From assembly GCA_023423285.1 (NCBI GenBank), contig JAFAFV010000048.1, positions 4,637 through 68,636 of the forward strand: a stretch of DNA of 64,000 nt. The letters are read 5' to 3'. Below the pieces are notes generated by a model, which saw only the letters and a list, made by a program, of their open reading frames with translations, was not told the DNA's origin and ran no database searches. The first letter of the stretch is position 1. Every line of letters starts with the position of its first letter. This document shows positions 8,500 to 16,704 of this stretch, piece by piece. Origin of the DNA: Bacteroidota bacterium. Its GTDB lineage: Bacteria > Bacteroidota > Bacteroidia > Chitinophagales > Chitinophagaceae. The position numbers were made by a program, and so were the translations under genes.

Positions 8500-9585
8500 T
8501 TGAAGGGCTTATTCATCAATAATAAAAAAGCAAAAGACAGCATTTATGAATCGGGCTATATGGTTTATAAATGTCTGCTGTTATCTAAGCACATTCAATT
8601 AGATTATATTGAAATTGATGCCGATAACAGAACCATACCTTCAGGCTTTGATTTTTATTTGTTCAACTATCATATCATGACGATGCAATGGCTGAACACG
8701 AAGCAGCTTAAAAACCTGGGCTTTGTGGCAACCATTGTGCTGGAAGTGGCGCCAAACGATCCATTTGTGCTTTGCAACAAAAATGATTTTGATGCCTACT
8801 GCGTGCTCGACCCTACCATTAACCTGAACAACAAAAAAGTATTTGCTTTTCCGCGCCCCCTTGAAGAAGTGGGTTTTGACCTTCCACAACCCAACAATGC
8901 TGTTCCGGTAATTGGCACTTTTGGTTTTGCCACAAAAGGCAAAGGGTTCCATCACGTGGTAGAGGCTGTAAACAAAGAATTTGATCAGGCTATTGTAAAG
9001 ATCAATATTCCCCACGGCGATTTTGTACCCAACTCAAAAGAGTACGCAGCATTTTTAGCCGCAACCTGTACAAGCCGTGCAAAACCTGGTGTGGAAGTGC
9101 AGGTTACCCACGATTTTATGCCAAAGGAAGCGCTCATTCGCTGGTGCGCTAATAACGATCTGAATTGTTTTTTATATGACAGAGATATGCCCGGGCTGGC
9201 AGCTACAACCGATCAGGCAATTGTTAGCAAAAGGCCGCTGGCCATATCGCAAAACGACACGTTCCGTCATATTTTACAATACATTACACCTTACCCGCAA
9301 TGGAGCCTAAAGCAAAGTATGACAAACTCGTTGCCCATTGTTGAAAAAATATTGAATGACTGGTCGCCAGTAAATTTTGCCCGCAGGTTTGAAGAAATGC
9401 TTAGCGCCAACAGCAGCCTTATTGCACAAAAGAAAAAACCTGAAGGCACAGACATTGAACTTGCTGTAAAGAAGAACAATCTCATTACCCTGCTTACAAA
9501 CCGTATAGAAAAATATAAAAGGCTGGTAAAAAAAACTGGTAAAAACCTTAAAAATGGTTCAAAGAAAGATAAAGCGGTTATTTAA
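8500..9585 (+). CDS. Glycosyltransferase-like protein (GT-B fold suspected)
   Basis: A 361-residue soluble protein. The best start is TTG 8500, 9 bp after the methyltransferase stop; the first ATG, 20 codons further in, would remove the opening strand MKGLFINNKKAKDS. The C-terminal half is like GT4-type glycosyltransferases: VIGTFGFATKGKGFHHVVEAV (about 143-163) has the shape of the domain-2 opening strand and loop, and LYDRDMPGLAATTDQAIVS (about 226-244) sits where the donor-binding E-x7-E region would be, though the glutamates are not obvious. The C-terminus is Lys-rich. Placement between two methyltransferases in a coupled operon supports transfer of a modified sugar. The call is inference; no family motif is decisive. 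Confidence 0.6.
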   Translation: MKGLFINNKKAKDSIYESGYMVYKCLLLSKHIQLDYIEIDADNRTIPSGFDFYLFNYHIMTMQWLNTKQLKNLGFVATIVLEVAPNDPFVLCNKNDFDAYCVLDPTINLNNKKVFAFPRPLEEVGFDLPQPNNAVPVIGTFGFATKGKGFHHVVEAVNKEFDQAIVKINIPHGDFVPNSKEYAAFLAATCTSRAKPGVEVQVTHDFMPKEALIRWCANNDLNCFLYDRDMPGLAATTDQAIVSKRPLAISQNDTFRHILQYITPYPQWSLKQSMTNSLPIVEKILNDWSPVNFARRFEEMLSANSSLIAQKKKPEGTDIELAVKKNNLITLLTNRIEKYKRLVKKTGKNLKNGSKKDKAVI

Positions 9586-10288
9586 AAAATACACAGGCAA
9601 ATTATTTTTTCCAGATGCACAGCTTAGCTATGCACAGTTTGGCGAAGACCTGATCATGGCCCATTTTTTTGCCCAGGCTGGCATTGCACAACCGTCTTAT
9701 CTTGACATTGGCGCCAACGAACCGCGCTACATCAGCAATACTTATTTTTTTTATGAAAAAGGCGCAAGCGGTGTGCTGATTGAACCTAACCCTTATCTGG
9801 CAAAAAAACTTTCAAAATTTCGCAAAAATGATACTGTGGTGAACGCTGGCATAGGATTAACAGATCAGGCTGCGGCAGATTTTTACCTGTTCCCCAATCA
9901 ATACAACGGCCTCAGCACTTTTTCAAAAGAAGAAGCAGAGCATTGGGCACACACCGGCATGAAAGGTTTAGGAAAAGTTTCTTACGAAAAAGTAATTCAA
10001 ATGCCCCTGATTGCTGTAAACGATATTCTGCAAAAATATTTTGAAGACCGTGCACCACATATTCTGTCTCTTGATGTAGAAGGACTGGATCTGCAAATAT
10101 TACAAAGCCTGGATTTTAACCGTTGGCAGCCCGCTATGATTTGCGTGGAAACACTTCAATACGACAGCCAGCAAAACGGTTTTAAAAACAACAGCATCAT
10201 TAGTTTTATGCAGGAAAAAAACTATGCTGTGTATGCTGATACCTGGGTGAATACTTTATTTTGTAAAAAAGAACTGATCACAAAATGA
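9554..10288 (+). CDS. FkbM family methyltransferase
   Basis: A 244-residue SAM-dependent O-methyltransferase. The pattern of the FkbM family is present: SYAQFGEDLIMAHFF (about 24-38), then YLDIGANEPRYISNTYFFY with the SAM-binding D-x-G-A-N, IEPNPYLAKKL with the acidic residue that contacts the ribose, and LSLDVEGLDLQILQSLD near 170-186. Members methylate sugar hydroxyls in polysaccharides and natural products. The start ATG 9554 lies inside the previous gene (32-bp overlap) and the end overlaps the next start by 4 bp, so translation is coupled on both sides. The precise sugar is not predictable. Confidence 0.9.
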   Translation: MVQRKIKRLFKKYTGKLFFPDAQLSYAQFGEDLIMAHFFAQAGIAQPSYLDIGANEPRYISNTYFFYEKGASGVLIEPNPYLAKKLSKFRKNDTVVNAGIGLTDQAAADFYLFPNQYNGLSTFSKEEAEHWAHTGMKGLGKVSYEKVIQMPLIAVNDILQKYFEDRAPHILSLDVEGLDLQILQSLDFNRWQPAMICVETLQYDSQQNGFKNNSIISFMQEKNYAVYADTWVNTLFCKKELITK

Positions 10289-11154
10289 CATCGGTAATAT
10301 TTGGCGCCAACGGGCAGGATGGATTTTATCTTTCGCGATTATTGAAAGATAAAGGCATTGATGTAATTGGCGTTTCAAGAAGCGGTGATTTTTTAAAAAC
10401 TGATCTGTCAAACTACGAACAGGTGGCTTCTTTAATTAAACAAACCCAACCAGCCTATGCGTTTCACCTTGCAGCCAATTCCACCACGCGGCATGAAGCA
10501 TTGTTTGAAAATCATGAAACCATCAGCACAGGTACATTAAATATTCTGGAAGCCGTTAAAAACCATTCACCGCAAACAAAGGTGTTCATTTCTGGCAGTG
10601 GTTTGCAATTTCAAAATAACAACGTTCCTATAAAAGAAACTGATCCGTTTGAAGCAGGAGATGCCTATTCCGTCAGCCGTATACATTCGGTGTATGCGGC
10701 CAGATATTTTCGTATCAAACATCATGTGCAAACTTATGTAGGCTACCTGTATAATCATGATAGCCCACGCAGGTCGGAACGGCACATGGCAAAAAAAATT
10801 GCTGAAGCCGCAAAACGCATTGCTGGTGGGTTTAAAGAAACACTTACCATTGGAGATGTAGATGCCGTGAAAGAATGGGCTTATGCTGAGGATATTGTAA
10901 AAGGCATTTGGACGCTTGTAAATCAGGATGCTATTTTTGAAGCTAATATTGGTTCGGGCATCGGGCATTCTATTGAAGAATGGTTAAGTTTATGTTTTGA
11001 ATATTTTGCACTTGACTGGAAAGATTATGTAAAACCTGACAACAACTTTGTGCCTGATTACAAAATGCTGGTATGCGATCCCGCGGTAATTAATTCTTTG
11101 GGCTGGAAGGCTGATACCGATTTTAGAACTCTTGCGCAGATGATGCTTGAGTGA
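10285..11154 (+). CDS. NAD(P)-dependent sugar-nucleotide SDR, GDP-mannose-4,6-dehydratase-like
   Basis: A 289-residue extended short-chain dehydrogenase. The nucleotide-binding loop is G7-A-N-G10-Q-D-G13, and FISGSGLQF (101-109) supplies the conserved serine. The segment YLYNHDSPRRSERHMAKKI (154-172) is very close to the GDP-mannose 4,6-dehydratase signature. The catalytic Y-x3-K reads Y128-S-V-S-R132, so the lysine is replaced by arginine. At 289 residues it is shorter than typical GMD (about 350-370). It may therefore have lost or changed dehydratase chemistry, acting as a reductase or epimerase instead. It overlaps the FkbM gene by ATGA and ends the operon. Family is certain, the reaction is not. 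Confidence 0.82.
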   Translation: MTSVIFGANGQDGFYLSRLLKDKGIDVIGVSRSGDFLKTDLSNYEQVASLIKQTQPAYAFHLAANSTTRHEALFENHETISTGTLNILEAVKNHSPQTKVFISGSGLQFQNNNVPIKETDPFEAGDAYSVSRIHSVYAARYFRIKHHVQTYVGYLYNHDSPRRSERHMAKKIAEAAKRIAGGFKETLTIGDVDAVKEWAYAEDIVKGIWTLVNQDAIFEANIGSGIGHSIEEWLSLCFEYFALDWKDYVKPDNNFVPDYKMLVCDPAVINSLGWKADTDFRTLAQMMLE

Positions 11155-11265
11155 TGCAGCCATGTAGTTATTGGTAGCATTAAGCTTAGTTTGAATGTAA
11201 TTATTAACAGTACAAGAACTGTTCTCAAACTAAAAACTTCACCAGATCATTAAAATAAAATACGG

Positions 11266-12027
11266 ATGAAAAATATCTTATACATTGTATTAATCAGCTG
11301 CCTGCTTTCCTGCAGTAATAAGATTACCGCACCGTTTACCAACGTGATGAATACGGAAGCACTGCATCACAAATGGAAAGTAACTGAAATGCGTGGTACT
11401 ACATCTCTGCCTGATGTTTATATAGATTTGCGAGATATACTAAAAACACATGCCTCTTCCGGTTGCGACTCTATTGTGTTCACTCCTAAATACAGCTATA
11501 ACAACCGTGTGAATTTTACGCACATCAATATTCCATTGCCTAACTGTTCACAAAACACTTTAAACAGCCAGTTACTATTTAATTTAAAGGATGTGCATTA
11601 TTTTTCAGTAAACAGCAACCAACTTAGGCTGCTTGATAAAAACCAATCCAAAATATTTGAGGCTGTATATGCCATTGATGATGAGCAGGGCTCTCTTTTA
11701 AGAAGATGGCAAATTGCATCTATGTTAAATGCTGATGGCGACAGGCTTTCCAAAGCAAATCCATTTATTGATTTTACAACTCCAGGCAGTGCATCTGCTT
11801 ATGTTGGCTGCAACCGCTTTTCAATACCTGTAAAAATTACTGCCGGCAATGGCATAAGCATGGGCAATGGTGCATCTACAAAAATGTTTTGCGAAGGCGA
11901 TGTGAATGATGAAGTGTTTTCAAAAATTCTACCCCTTGTAAAAATGTACCAGGTTGTAGGCAATCAACTAAAACTGTTTGATGAATACAATACGCTTTTG
12001 CTGGAGGCGGTTGCACCAATAAATTAA
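11266..12027 (+). CDS. Lipoprotein with META-type domains
   Basis: A 253-residue lipoprotein: MKNILYIVLISCLLSCSNK gives a lipobox with Cys16. Two related halves are visible. The first (about 30-130) has HHKWKVTEMRGT and a SGCDSIVF turn. The second (about 140-250) has RRWQIASML, then YVGCNRFSIPVKI and GASTKMFCEGD, the usual META (HslJ-like) pattern with the paired cysteines of GCN and MFC. META proteins are envelope-associated and of unclear role, some linked to stress or antibiotic tolerance. The next gene encodes a shorter single-domain relative, which suggests a local duplication. No promoter was identified in the 111 bp before it. Confidence 0.8.
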   Translation: MKNILYIVLISCLLSCSNKITAPFTNVMNTEALHHKWKVTEMRGTTSLPDVYIDLRDILKTHASSGCDSIVFTPKYSYNNRVNFTHINIPLPNCSQNTLNSQLLFNLKDVHYFSVNSNQLRLLDKNQSKIFEAVYAIDDEQGSLLRRWQIASMLNADGDRLSKANPFIDFTTPGSASAYVGCNRFSIPVKITAGNGISMGNGASTKMFCEGDVNDEVFSKILPLVKMYQVVGNQLKLFDEYNTLLLEAVAPIN

Positions 12028-12096
12028 GAACAACTTCTTAACAATTTCTTTTATGTAATTAATTTCAACTGTACATCCTGTTGTAAATTTTATACT

Positions 12097-12525
12097 ATGA
12101 ACAGAAATATGATCCTTATTGCATTGATAATAATTGTTGGCACTGCTTCCTGCGCAAAAACAAAATCAATTACGATTAGCCAAAACCTGCAGCGCCAGTG
12201 GATGGTCAAAACCCTGCCGGGAATTTCCTATAGCGATCTGCTTGCTGCAAAAGCCGAGATCAACCTTACTGACAAGACGAAAACAGGAGCTTATGGCGGC
12301 TGCAACAGGATATTTTTTACCACAAAAACAAGCGGCACCAAATCAATTAGCTTTGAAAATATTGGGGCCACAAAAATGTTTTGCGAAAAAACAATGCCTG
12401 TGGAAGCCGCGCTGATTGCCGCACTGAACCAGATAAAAAAATATGAAATAAAAGGTCATCAAATCAGCTTTATGAATGCAACTGGTGAGGTGGTAGCTAC
12501 TGCAGTGGCGGCCGACTGGGATTAA
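12097..12525 (+). CDS. Short META-domain lipoprotein
   Basis: A 142-residue lipoprotein with signal sequence MNRNMILIALIIIVGTASC (Cys19). One META-type domain follows: QRQWMVKTLPGIS near 32-44, GAYGGCNRIFFTTKT near 67-81, and IGATKMFCEKTMPVE near 89-103. The GCN and MFC cysteines match those of the second half of the neighbouring 253-residue protein, which it resembles more than the first half. Envelope location is predicted from the lipobox. Function is unknown; the 69-bp gap to the upstream gene allows co-transcription. Confidence 0.82.
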   Translation: MNRNMILIALIIIVGTASCAKTKSITISQNLQRQWMVKTLPGISYSDLLAAKAEINLTDKTKTGAYGGCNRIFFTTKTSGTKSISFENIGATKMFCEKTMPVEAALIAALNQIKKYEIKGHQISFMNATGEVVATAVAADWD

Positions 12526-12597
12526 AAAAACAAACTGCTTCTCTTATCAACTTACCAATTTTGCGTATATTCAAAACCTAACAAAAGATTTTATCAG

Positions 12598-13974
12598 GTG
12601 AAGAAAATACATTTATCGGCTGTAATGGCGTGCGTAATGTTTTTAGCTAACGCTCAGGTTTCTCAAAAAATTAAAACTGCTATGAACAGTTTTAATAATG
12701 ACAGCCAATTGAAATATGCCATCAGCGCTTTGTACATCATTGATGCAGCCACCGGTGAAACTGTTTTTGACCAGAACAGCACCGTGGGTCTTGCACCGGC
12801 ATCCACTCAAAAGATAATTACAGCCGCCACATTGCTGGATGTGGCCGGCCCTTCTTACACATACAATACAAGGTTTGGCATTGTATCCACGCCTAATGGC
12901 AAAAGCCTTTACATTGATCCTTCCGGCGACCCTGCGCTGGGTAGCTGGCGCTGGGAAGAAACAAAGGATCTTGCCTTTTTGAGCAGACTGAAAGCCGCGC
13001 TAACCGCAAAAGGCATTACCAAATTATCTTCTGTGATCATCAATGCTTCGCGGTGGGATGATGAAACCATACCTGATGGCTGGATATGGCAGGACGTGGG
13101 AAACTATTACGGCGCAGGTTCTCAAGCGCTTAACTGGCGCGAAAACCAATTTGACGTGGTACTGAAATCCGGGAACAATATAGGAGATAAAGTTTCTATC
13201 GTAAGAACAATCCCTCACCTGTATGATTATACCATTGTTTCTAAAGCCACTGCTGCTGCCAAAAACACGGGCGATAATAGTTATCTGTACCTTCCATCCA
13301 TGGGCAATAAAAACGGTATTTTAACCGGCACCATTCCGGCCGGTCAAAATGAATTTGTAATATCAGGTTCCATATACGACCCTGCCAATCAGTTTGCAAA
13401 AACAGTGATGAATTACTTAAAAAACTCCATTACTTTTTCGTCAGCAAACTGGGAAATGGTGCGGCAACCCTTACAAAATATTGAATGGGTTTACACCAAT
13501 CATTCACCAAAAATGTCATCGTTGTCTTACTGGTTTTTAAGAAGAAGCATCAACTTGTATGGCGAGGCTTTTGTAAAAACGCTGGCGCTTGAAAAAAATG
13601 GAAAGGCTTCAACTGAAGACGGTATTCAAATATTAAAAGATCACTGGAAAAGCCGCGGCATAGATCCTGATGAATTGCGCATTTATGACGGCTCAGGGCT
13701 TTCTCCGCAAAACAGAAACACTGCCCACTCTCAGGTAACCGTTCTGCAATATGCAAAAACAAAACCCTGGTTTAAAGAATATTATGAAGGATTCCCCCTT
13801 TACAATGACATGAAGATGAAAAGCGGTACTATTAACCGCGTAAAAGGTTTTACAGGATATCAAAAAAGTAAAGACGGTAAAGAATATATATTTTCATTTT
13901 TAGTGAATAATTACAGCGGCAGCCAGTTTACCTTGGTAAGAAAAATGTACCGTGTGTTAGACAATCTTAAATAG
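12598..13974 (+). CDS. dacB: D-alanyl-D-alanine carboxypeptidase/endopeptidase (PBP4, family S13)
   Basis: Periplasmic low-molecular-mass penicillin-binding protein that trims or cleaves peptidoglycan cross-links. Length 458, usual for S13. It begins with GTG at 12598, chosen because it directly precedes the signal peptide KKIHLSAVMACVMFLANAQ. All three active-site motifs are present: S69-T-Q-K72 (serine nucleophile and general base), S317-I-N319, and K408-S-G410. The stretch YIDPSGDPALGS is in the position of the family's large insert between the first two motifs. It lies 72 bp after the META gene and 28 bp before the aldo/keto reductase gene, with no terminator visible on either side. Confidence 0.93.
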   Translation: MKKIHLSAVMACVMFLANAQVSQKIKTAMNSFNNDSQLKYAISALYIIDAATGETVFDQNSTVGLAPASTQKIITAATLLDVAGPSYTYNTRFGIVSTPNGKSLYIDPSGDPALGSWRWEETKDLAFLSRLKAALTAKGITKLSSVIINASRWDDETIPDGWIWQDVGNYYGAGSQALNWRENQFDVVLKSGNNIGDKVSIVRTIPHLYDYTIVSKATAAAKNTGDNSYLYLPSMGNKNGILTGTIPAGQNEFVISGSIYDPANQFAKTVMNYLKNSITFSSANWEMVRQPLQNIEWVYTNHSPKMSSLSYWFLRRSINLYGEAFVKTLALEKNGKASTEDGIQILKDHWKSRGIDPDELRIYDGSGLSPQNRNTAHSQVTVLQYAKTKPWFKEYYEGFPLYNDMKMKSGTINRVKGFTGYQKSKDGKEYIFSFLVNNYSGSQFTLVRKMYRVLDNLK

Positions 13975-14002
13975 AAACCGTAATTTGTAAACAAATACAC
14001 AT

Positions 14003-15001
14003 ATGGTTTTTTCTGACAACAGGTACGCTAACATGCAATACCGCCGGTGTGGCAAATCAGGTTTATTATTACCCGCTGTTTCATTAGGTCTGTGGCACAA
14101 CTTTGGAGATGTGGATGATGCAGATACATATCGTAAAACATTACACACGGCTTTTGATAATGGAATCACTCATTTTGACCTTGCCAATAATTACGGACCA
14201 CCGCCCGGCAGCGCTGAAATAAATTTTGGAAAAATACTTCACAAAGATTTTAAAAGCCACCGCGATGAATTGATCATTTCATCTAAAGCAGGTTATTTGA
14301 TGTGGCCCGGTCCTTACGGCGACTGGGGTTCCCGAAAATACATTCTCTCCAGTCTTGACCAAAGCCTGCAAAGGTTAAAGATGGATTATGTAGACATTTT
14401 TTATCACCACCGTCCTGATCCCGATACACCGCTCGAAGAATCCATGACGGCTTTGCACCATATTGTGCAACAGGGTAAAGCGCTTTATGTGGGTATTTCA
14501 AACTATCCGGCTAAAAAAGCAGCTAATGCATTTAAAATTTTAAAACAACTGGGAACCCCTTGCCTCATTCATCAACCCAAATACTCTATGTATGAACGCT
14601 GGGTGGAAGACGGCCTGCTGGATGTGCTTGAAAAAGCGGGTGTGGGTTGTATCGCTTTTTCCCCCCTTGCCCAGGGATTGCTTACTGATAAATATTTAAA
14701 AGGTATTCCCAGAAATTCAAGAGCTGCAAAAAAGCACGGTTTCTTACAAAAGGATGCCATTACGCCCAATCGTGTAAAACAAATAATGCAACTGAACGTT
14801 ATAGCAAAAGAAAGAAAACAATCACTTGCCCAAATGGCACTGGCCTGGATATTAAAAGATGAAAGAATTACCTCGGTATTGGTTGGCGCAAGCAGCGCCG
14901 CGCAATTGCTCGATAATTTAAAATGCCTTAACAATATTAGTTTTGAAAAAGAAGAGCTTCAGCGGATTGAAGCTATATTGACTGAGACGCCTTCTGTATA
15001 A
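14003..15001 (+). CDS. Aldo/keto reductase, YghZ-type (L-glyceraldehyde-3-phosphate reductase-like)
   Basis: A 332-residue NADPH-dependent aldo/keto reductase of the AKR14 type. The N-terminus from RYANMQYRRCGKSGLLLPAV and SLGLWHNFGD is nearly diagnostic of YghZ-like enzymes. The catalytic tetrad is visible in FDLANNYGPPPGSAEI (Asp and Tyr), SSKAGYLMWPGPYGDWGS (Lys) and DIFYHHRPD (His). The C-terminal SVLVGASSAAQLLDNL is the NADPH phosphate-binding end of the barrel. These enzymes reduce reactive aldehydes such as L-glyceraldehyde 3-phosphate and methylglyoxal. The start at 14003 is preferred to the internal Met11 because relatives also carry the roughly ten-residue lead-in. Confidence 0.92.
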   Translation: MVFSDNRYANMQYRRCGKSGLLLPAVSLGLWHNFGDVDDADTYRKTLHTAFDNGITHFDLANNYGPPPGSAEINFGKILHKDFKSHRDELIISSKAGYLMWPGPYGDWGSRKYILSSLDQSLQRLKMDYVDIFYHHRPDPDTPLEESMTALHHIVQQGKALYVGISNYPAKKAANAFKILKQLGTPCLIHQPKYSMYERWVEDGLLDVLEKAGVGCIAFSPLAQGLLTDKYLKGIPRNSRAAKKHGFLQKDAITPNRVKQIMQLNVIAKERKQSLAQMALAWILKDERITSVLVGASSAAQLLDNLKCLNNISFEKEELQRIEAILTETPSV

Positions 15002-15032
15002 CGTTGAATTTTTTTGATTTAAACTTGTTACT

Positions 15033-15749
15033 ATGAACAAATCTTTACCTATTATTTTGCTGGCAGCAGTGGTATCAACTCTTTTCATTGCAGCAAAGCC
15101 ACTGCAACGCGGCCTTAGCGGTGCCTGGAAAACTGTAAACGGCACCGAAGAATATAGCCTGATTGCTGCGGATAATTATTTGATGGTTACCCATTTTGAT
15201 AAGGCAGATAAAAAATTCATCAGCACATTCGGGGGCAAGGCAAGGTTATTGGGTAAAAAATTAGTGCTTACCGTAGAATTCAACACCGCCGATAAAAGCC
15301 AGGTAGGCAAAACGGTTGAGTATTTATGGGATGCTAAAACCGCTTCGGTTACTTCCAACATCACCGGCAAAACTGAAACCTGGCGATTGGTAGATCAGGG
15401 CAGGGATAACCTTACAGGTAACTGGCGTTTTTTACAAAGAAAAGATGGCGATAAGTTTAGCGAGGTAACGCCCTTACGCGCAAGGCGTACTTATAAGCTG
15501 CTAACAGCCTCACGCTTTCAATGGGCAGCCGTGAATGTGGAAACTGGAGAATTCTTTGGTACAGGAGGTGGCAATTACACTTTTAAAGATGGAAAGTACA
15601 CTGAAAACATTGAATTCTTCAGCCGCGACAACAGTCGTGTGGGTGCATCGCTAACATTTAATGCTGAATTGAAAGATGGAAATTGGCACCATTCTGGCAA
15701 TAACTCACGTGGCGAACCGTTATACGAGGTTTGGGGAAGAATAAAGTAA
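15033..15749 (+). CDS. Secreted two-repeat beta protein of unknown function
   Basis: A 238-residue exported protein with a signal peptide in the first 21 or so residues (LPIILLAAVVSTLFIAA). Two similar segments of about 105 residues follow. The first runs LSGAWKTVNGTEEYSLIAADNYLM to VTSNITGKTETWRLV; the second LTGNWRFLQRKDGDKFSEV to GEPLYEVWGRIK. Each starts L-(S/T)-G-x-W and ends in a Thr/Glu-x-W strand, a lipocalin-like or DUF4488-like beta-barrel pattern. I do not recognise a specific function. Binding of a small hydrophobic ligand would fit the fold but is speculation. It is followed by a strong bidirectional terminator. Confidence 0.75.
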   Translation: MNKSLPIILLAAVVSTLFIAAKPLQRGLSGAWKTVNGTEEYSLIAADNYLMVTHFDKADKKFISTFGGKARLLGKKLVLTVEFNTADKSQVGKTVEYLWDAKTASVTSNITGKTETWRLVDQGRDNLTGNWRFLQRKDGDKFSEVTPLRARRTYKLLTASRFQWAAVNVETGEFFGTGGGNYTFKDGKYTENIEFFSRDNSRVGASLTFNAELKDGNWHHSGNNSRGEPLYEVWGRIK

Positions 15750-15763
15750 TTTAATTGCATTAT

Positions 15764-15804
15764 AAAAAAACAGGCGCTATTGGTAAGTATAGCGCCTGTT
15801 TTTT
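15764..15804. terminator. Bidirectional terminator
   Basis: ACAGGCGCTAT (15770-15780) pairs perfectly with ATAGCGCCTGT (15789-15799) around an eight-base loop; A-run on the left and T-run on the right make it work on both strands. It sits between the convergent 15033 gene and the regulator gene at 15927. Confidence 0.85.
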
Positions 15805-15842
15805 AAAGGAAGCACCTATTTCTGCAGTAGCAGCATTAGTGC

Positions 15843-15926
15843 TCATCTCAACTTCCGCCTCATCGTAATCTCATCAGCATATTCCTTGTCAGCAAACGCT
15901 CGCCGCTCAAAAAAAATGCGAACCAG
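15843..15926 (-). other. Short in-frame tail after the regulator stop, possible gene remnant
   Basis: Directly after the regulator's TGA, the same frame stays open for 27 more codons before TGA at 15843-15845. The translated tail (for example ERRAFADKEYADEITMRRKL) looks protein-like but is not part of any receiver-AraC protein I know. It could be the 3' end of a lost gene or chance. Confidence 0.25.
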
Positions 15927-16697
15927 TCAGGTAGCTGATTTTTTTATGAATTCAGACGGCGTGATGTTAAACTGTTTTTGAAAGTTACGGCCAAATTGTG
16001 TTGGAGTGTTGAACCCGACCATATGATATACCTCACTTACGCGATAGCCTTCCTGTAACAGTGCTGCGGCTTTCTTTAAACGTGTCAGGTTTATCATTTC
16101 GTTTGGAGACATATCGGTTACAGAACCTATTTTTCTATATAAAGTAGGCCTGCTTACATTGAGATATCTCGCAATCAGGTCCACATCAAGATCTTCATTT
16201 GTAATATTCTCATTAATATAACGGCCAAGGTTTTCAACAAATTCAACATCCTTTTTTGAATGAGCTATGCTACTAATGCTTGCAAGGGGAGAGTTTGCAA
16301 AATACTCTTTCACTTTGTTCCTGTTCTTCAGCATGCTTTCTATTTGAGCAGTAAGGTATTCAATGGAGAAAGGTTTTTCAATATACACATCGGCACCGGA
16401 GTGGAGTCCCTCTATTTTGGACTGTATCGTATTTTTCGCAGTAAGCAGGATTACAGGAATATGGCTGAATTCAACTTCTGATTTAATCTTTTCACAAAGT
16501 TCAAAGCCATCCATCACCGGCATCATCACATCACTTATAACGAGACTCACGGTTTCTTTCTTCAACATTTCAAGAGCCATTCTACCATCTTCTGCTGTAA
16601 GCACATTATAGGTTTCCCCGAGATCAAGTGAAAGGAATTCCAATATATCTTCACTATCATCAACAATCATGATAGTCTCAGCAAGCATCTTATTCAT
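15927..16697 (-). CDS. PUL response regulator, receiver plus AraC-type DNA-binding domain
   Basis: Predicted activator of the adjacent PUL; 256 residues from ATG 16697. The receiver domain (about 8-122) has the acidic pair D13-D14, phospho-acceptor D56 in LVISDVMMP, T-A-K in LLTAKN and the lysine in EKPF. After a short linker the AraC-type domain (about 155-252) shows the first helix-turn-helix around DVDLIARYLNVSRPTLYRKI and the second with VSEVYHMVGFNTPTQFGRNF, ending QFNITPSEFIKKSAT. A longer open frame extends 25 codons upstream into the kinase gene but lacks receiver-like sequence, so the internal ATG, 7 bp after the kinase stop, is preferred. In most PULs this module is fused to the sensor; here it is a separate protein. 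Confidence 0.9.
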   Translation of the reverse strand: MNKMLAETIMIVDDSEDILEFLSLDLGETYNVLTAEDGRMALEMLKKETVSLVISDVMMPVMDGFELCEKIKSEVEFSHIPVILLTAKNTIQSKIEGLHSGADVYIEKPFSIEYLTAQIESMLKNRNKVKEYFANSPLASISSIAHSKKDVEFVENLGRYINENITNEDLDVDLIARYLNVSRPTLYRKIGSVTDMSPNEMINLTRLKKAAALLQEGYRVSEVYHMVGFNTPTQFGRNFQKQFNITPSEFIKKSAT

Positions 16698-16704
16698 TTT
16701 AATT

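Noticed and set aside
11201..11226. Small hairpin AACAGT/ACTGTT after the glycan operon
   Set aside because: Only six pairs and no T-run; too weak to call a terminator.
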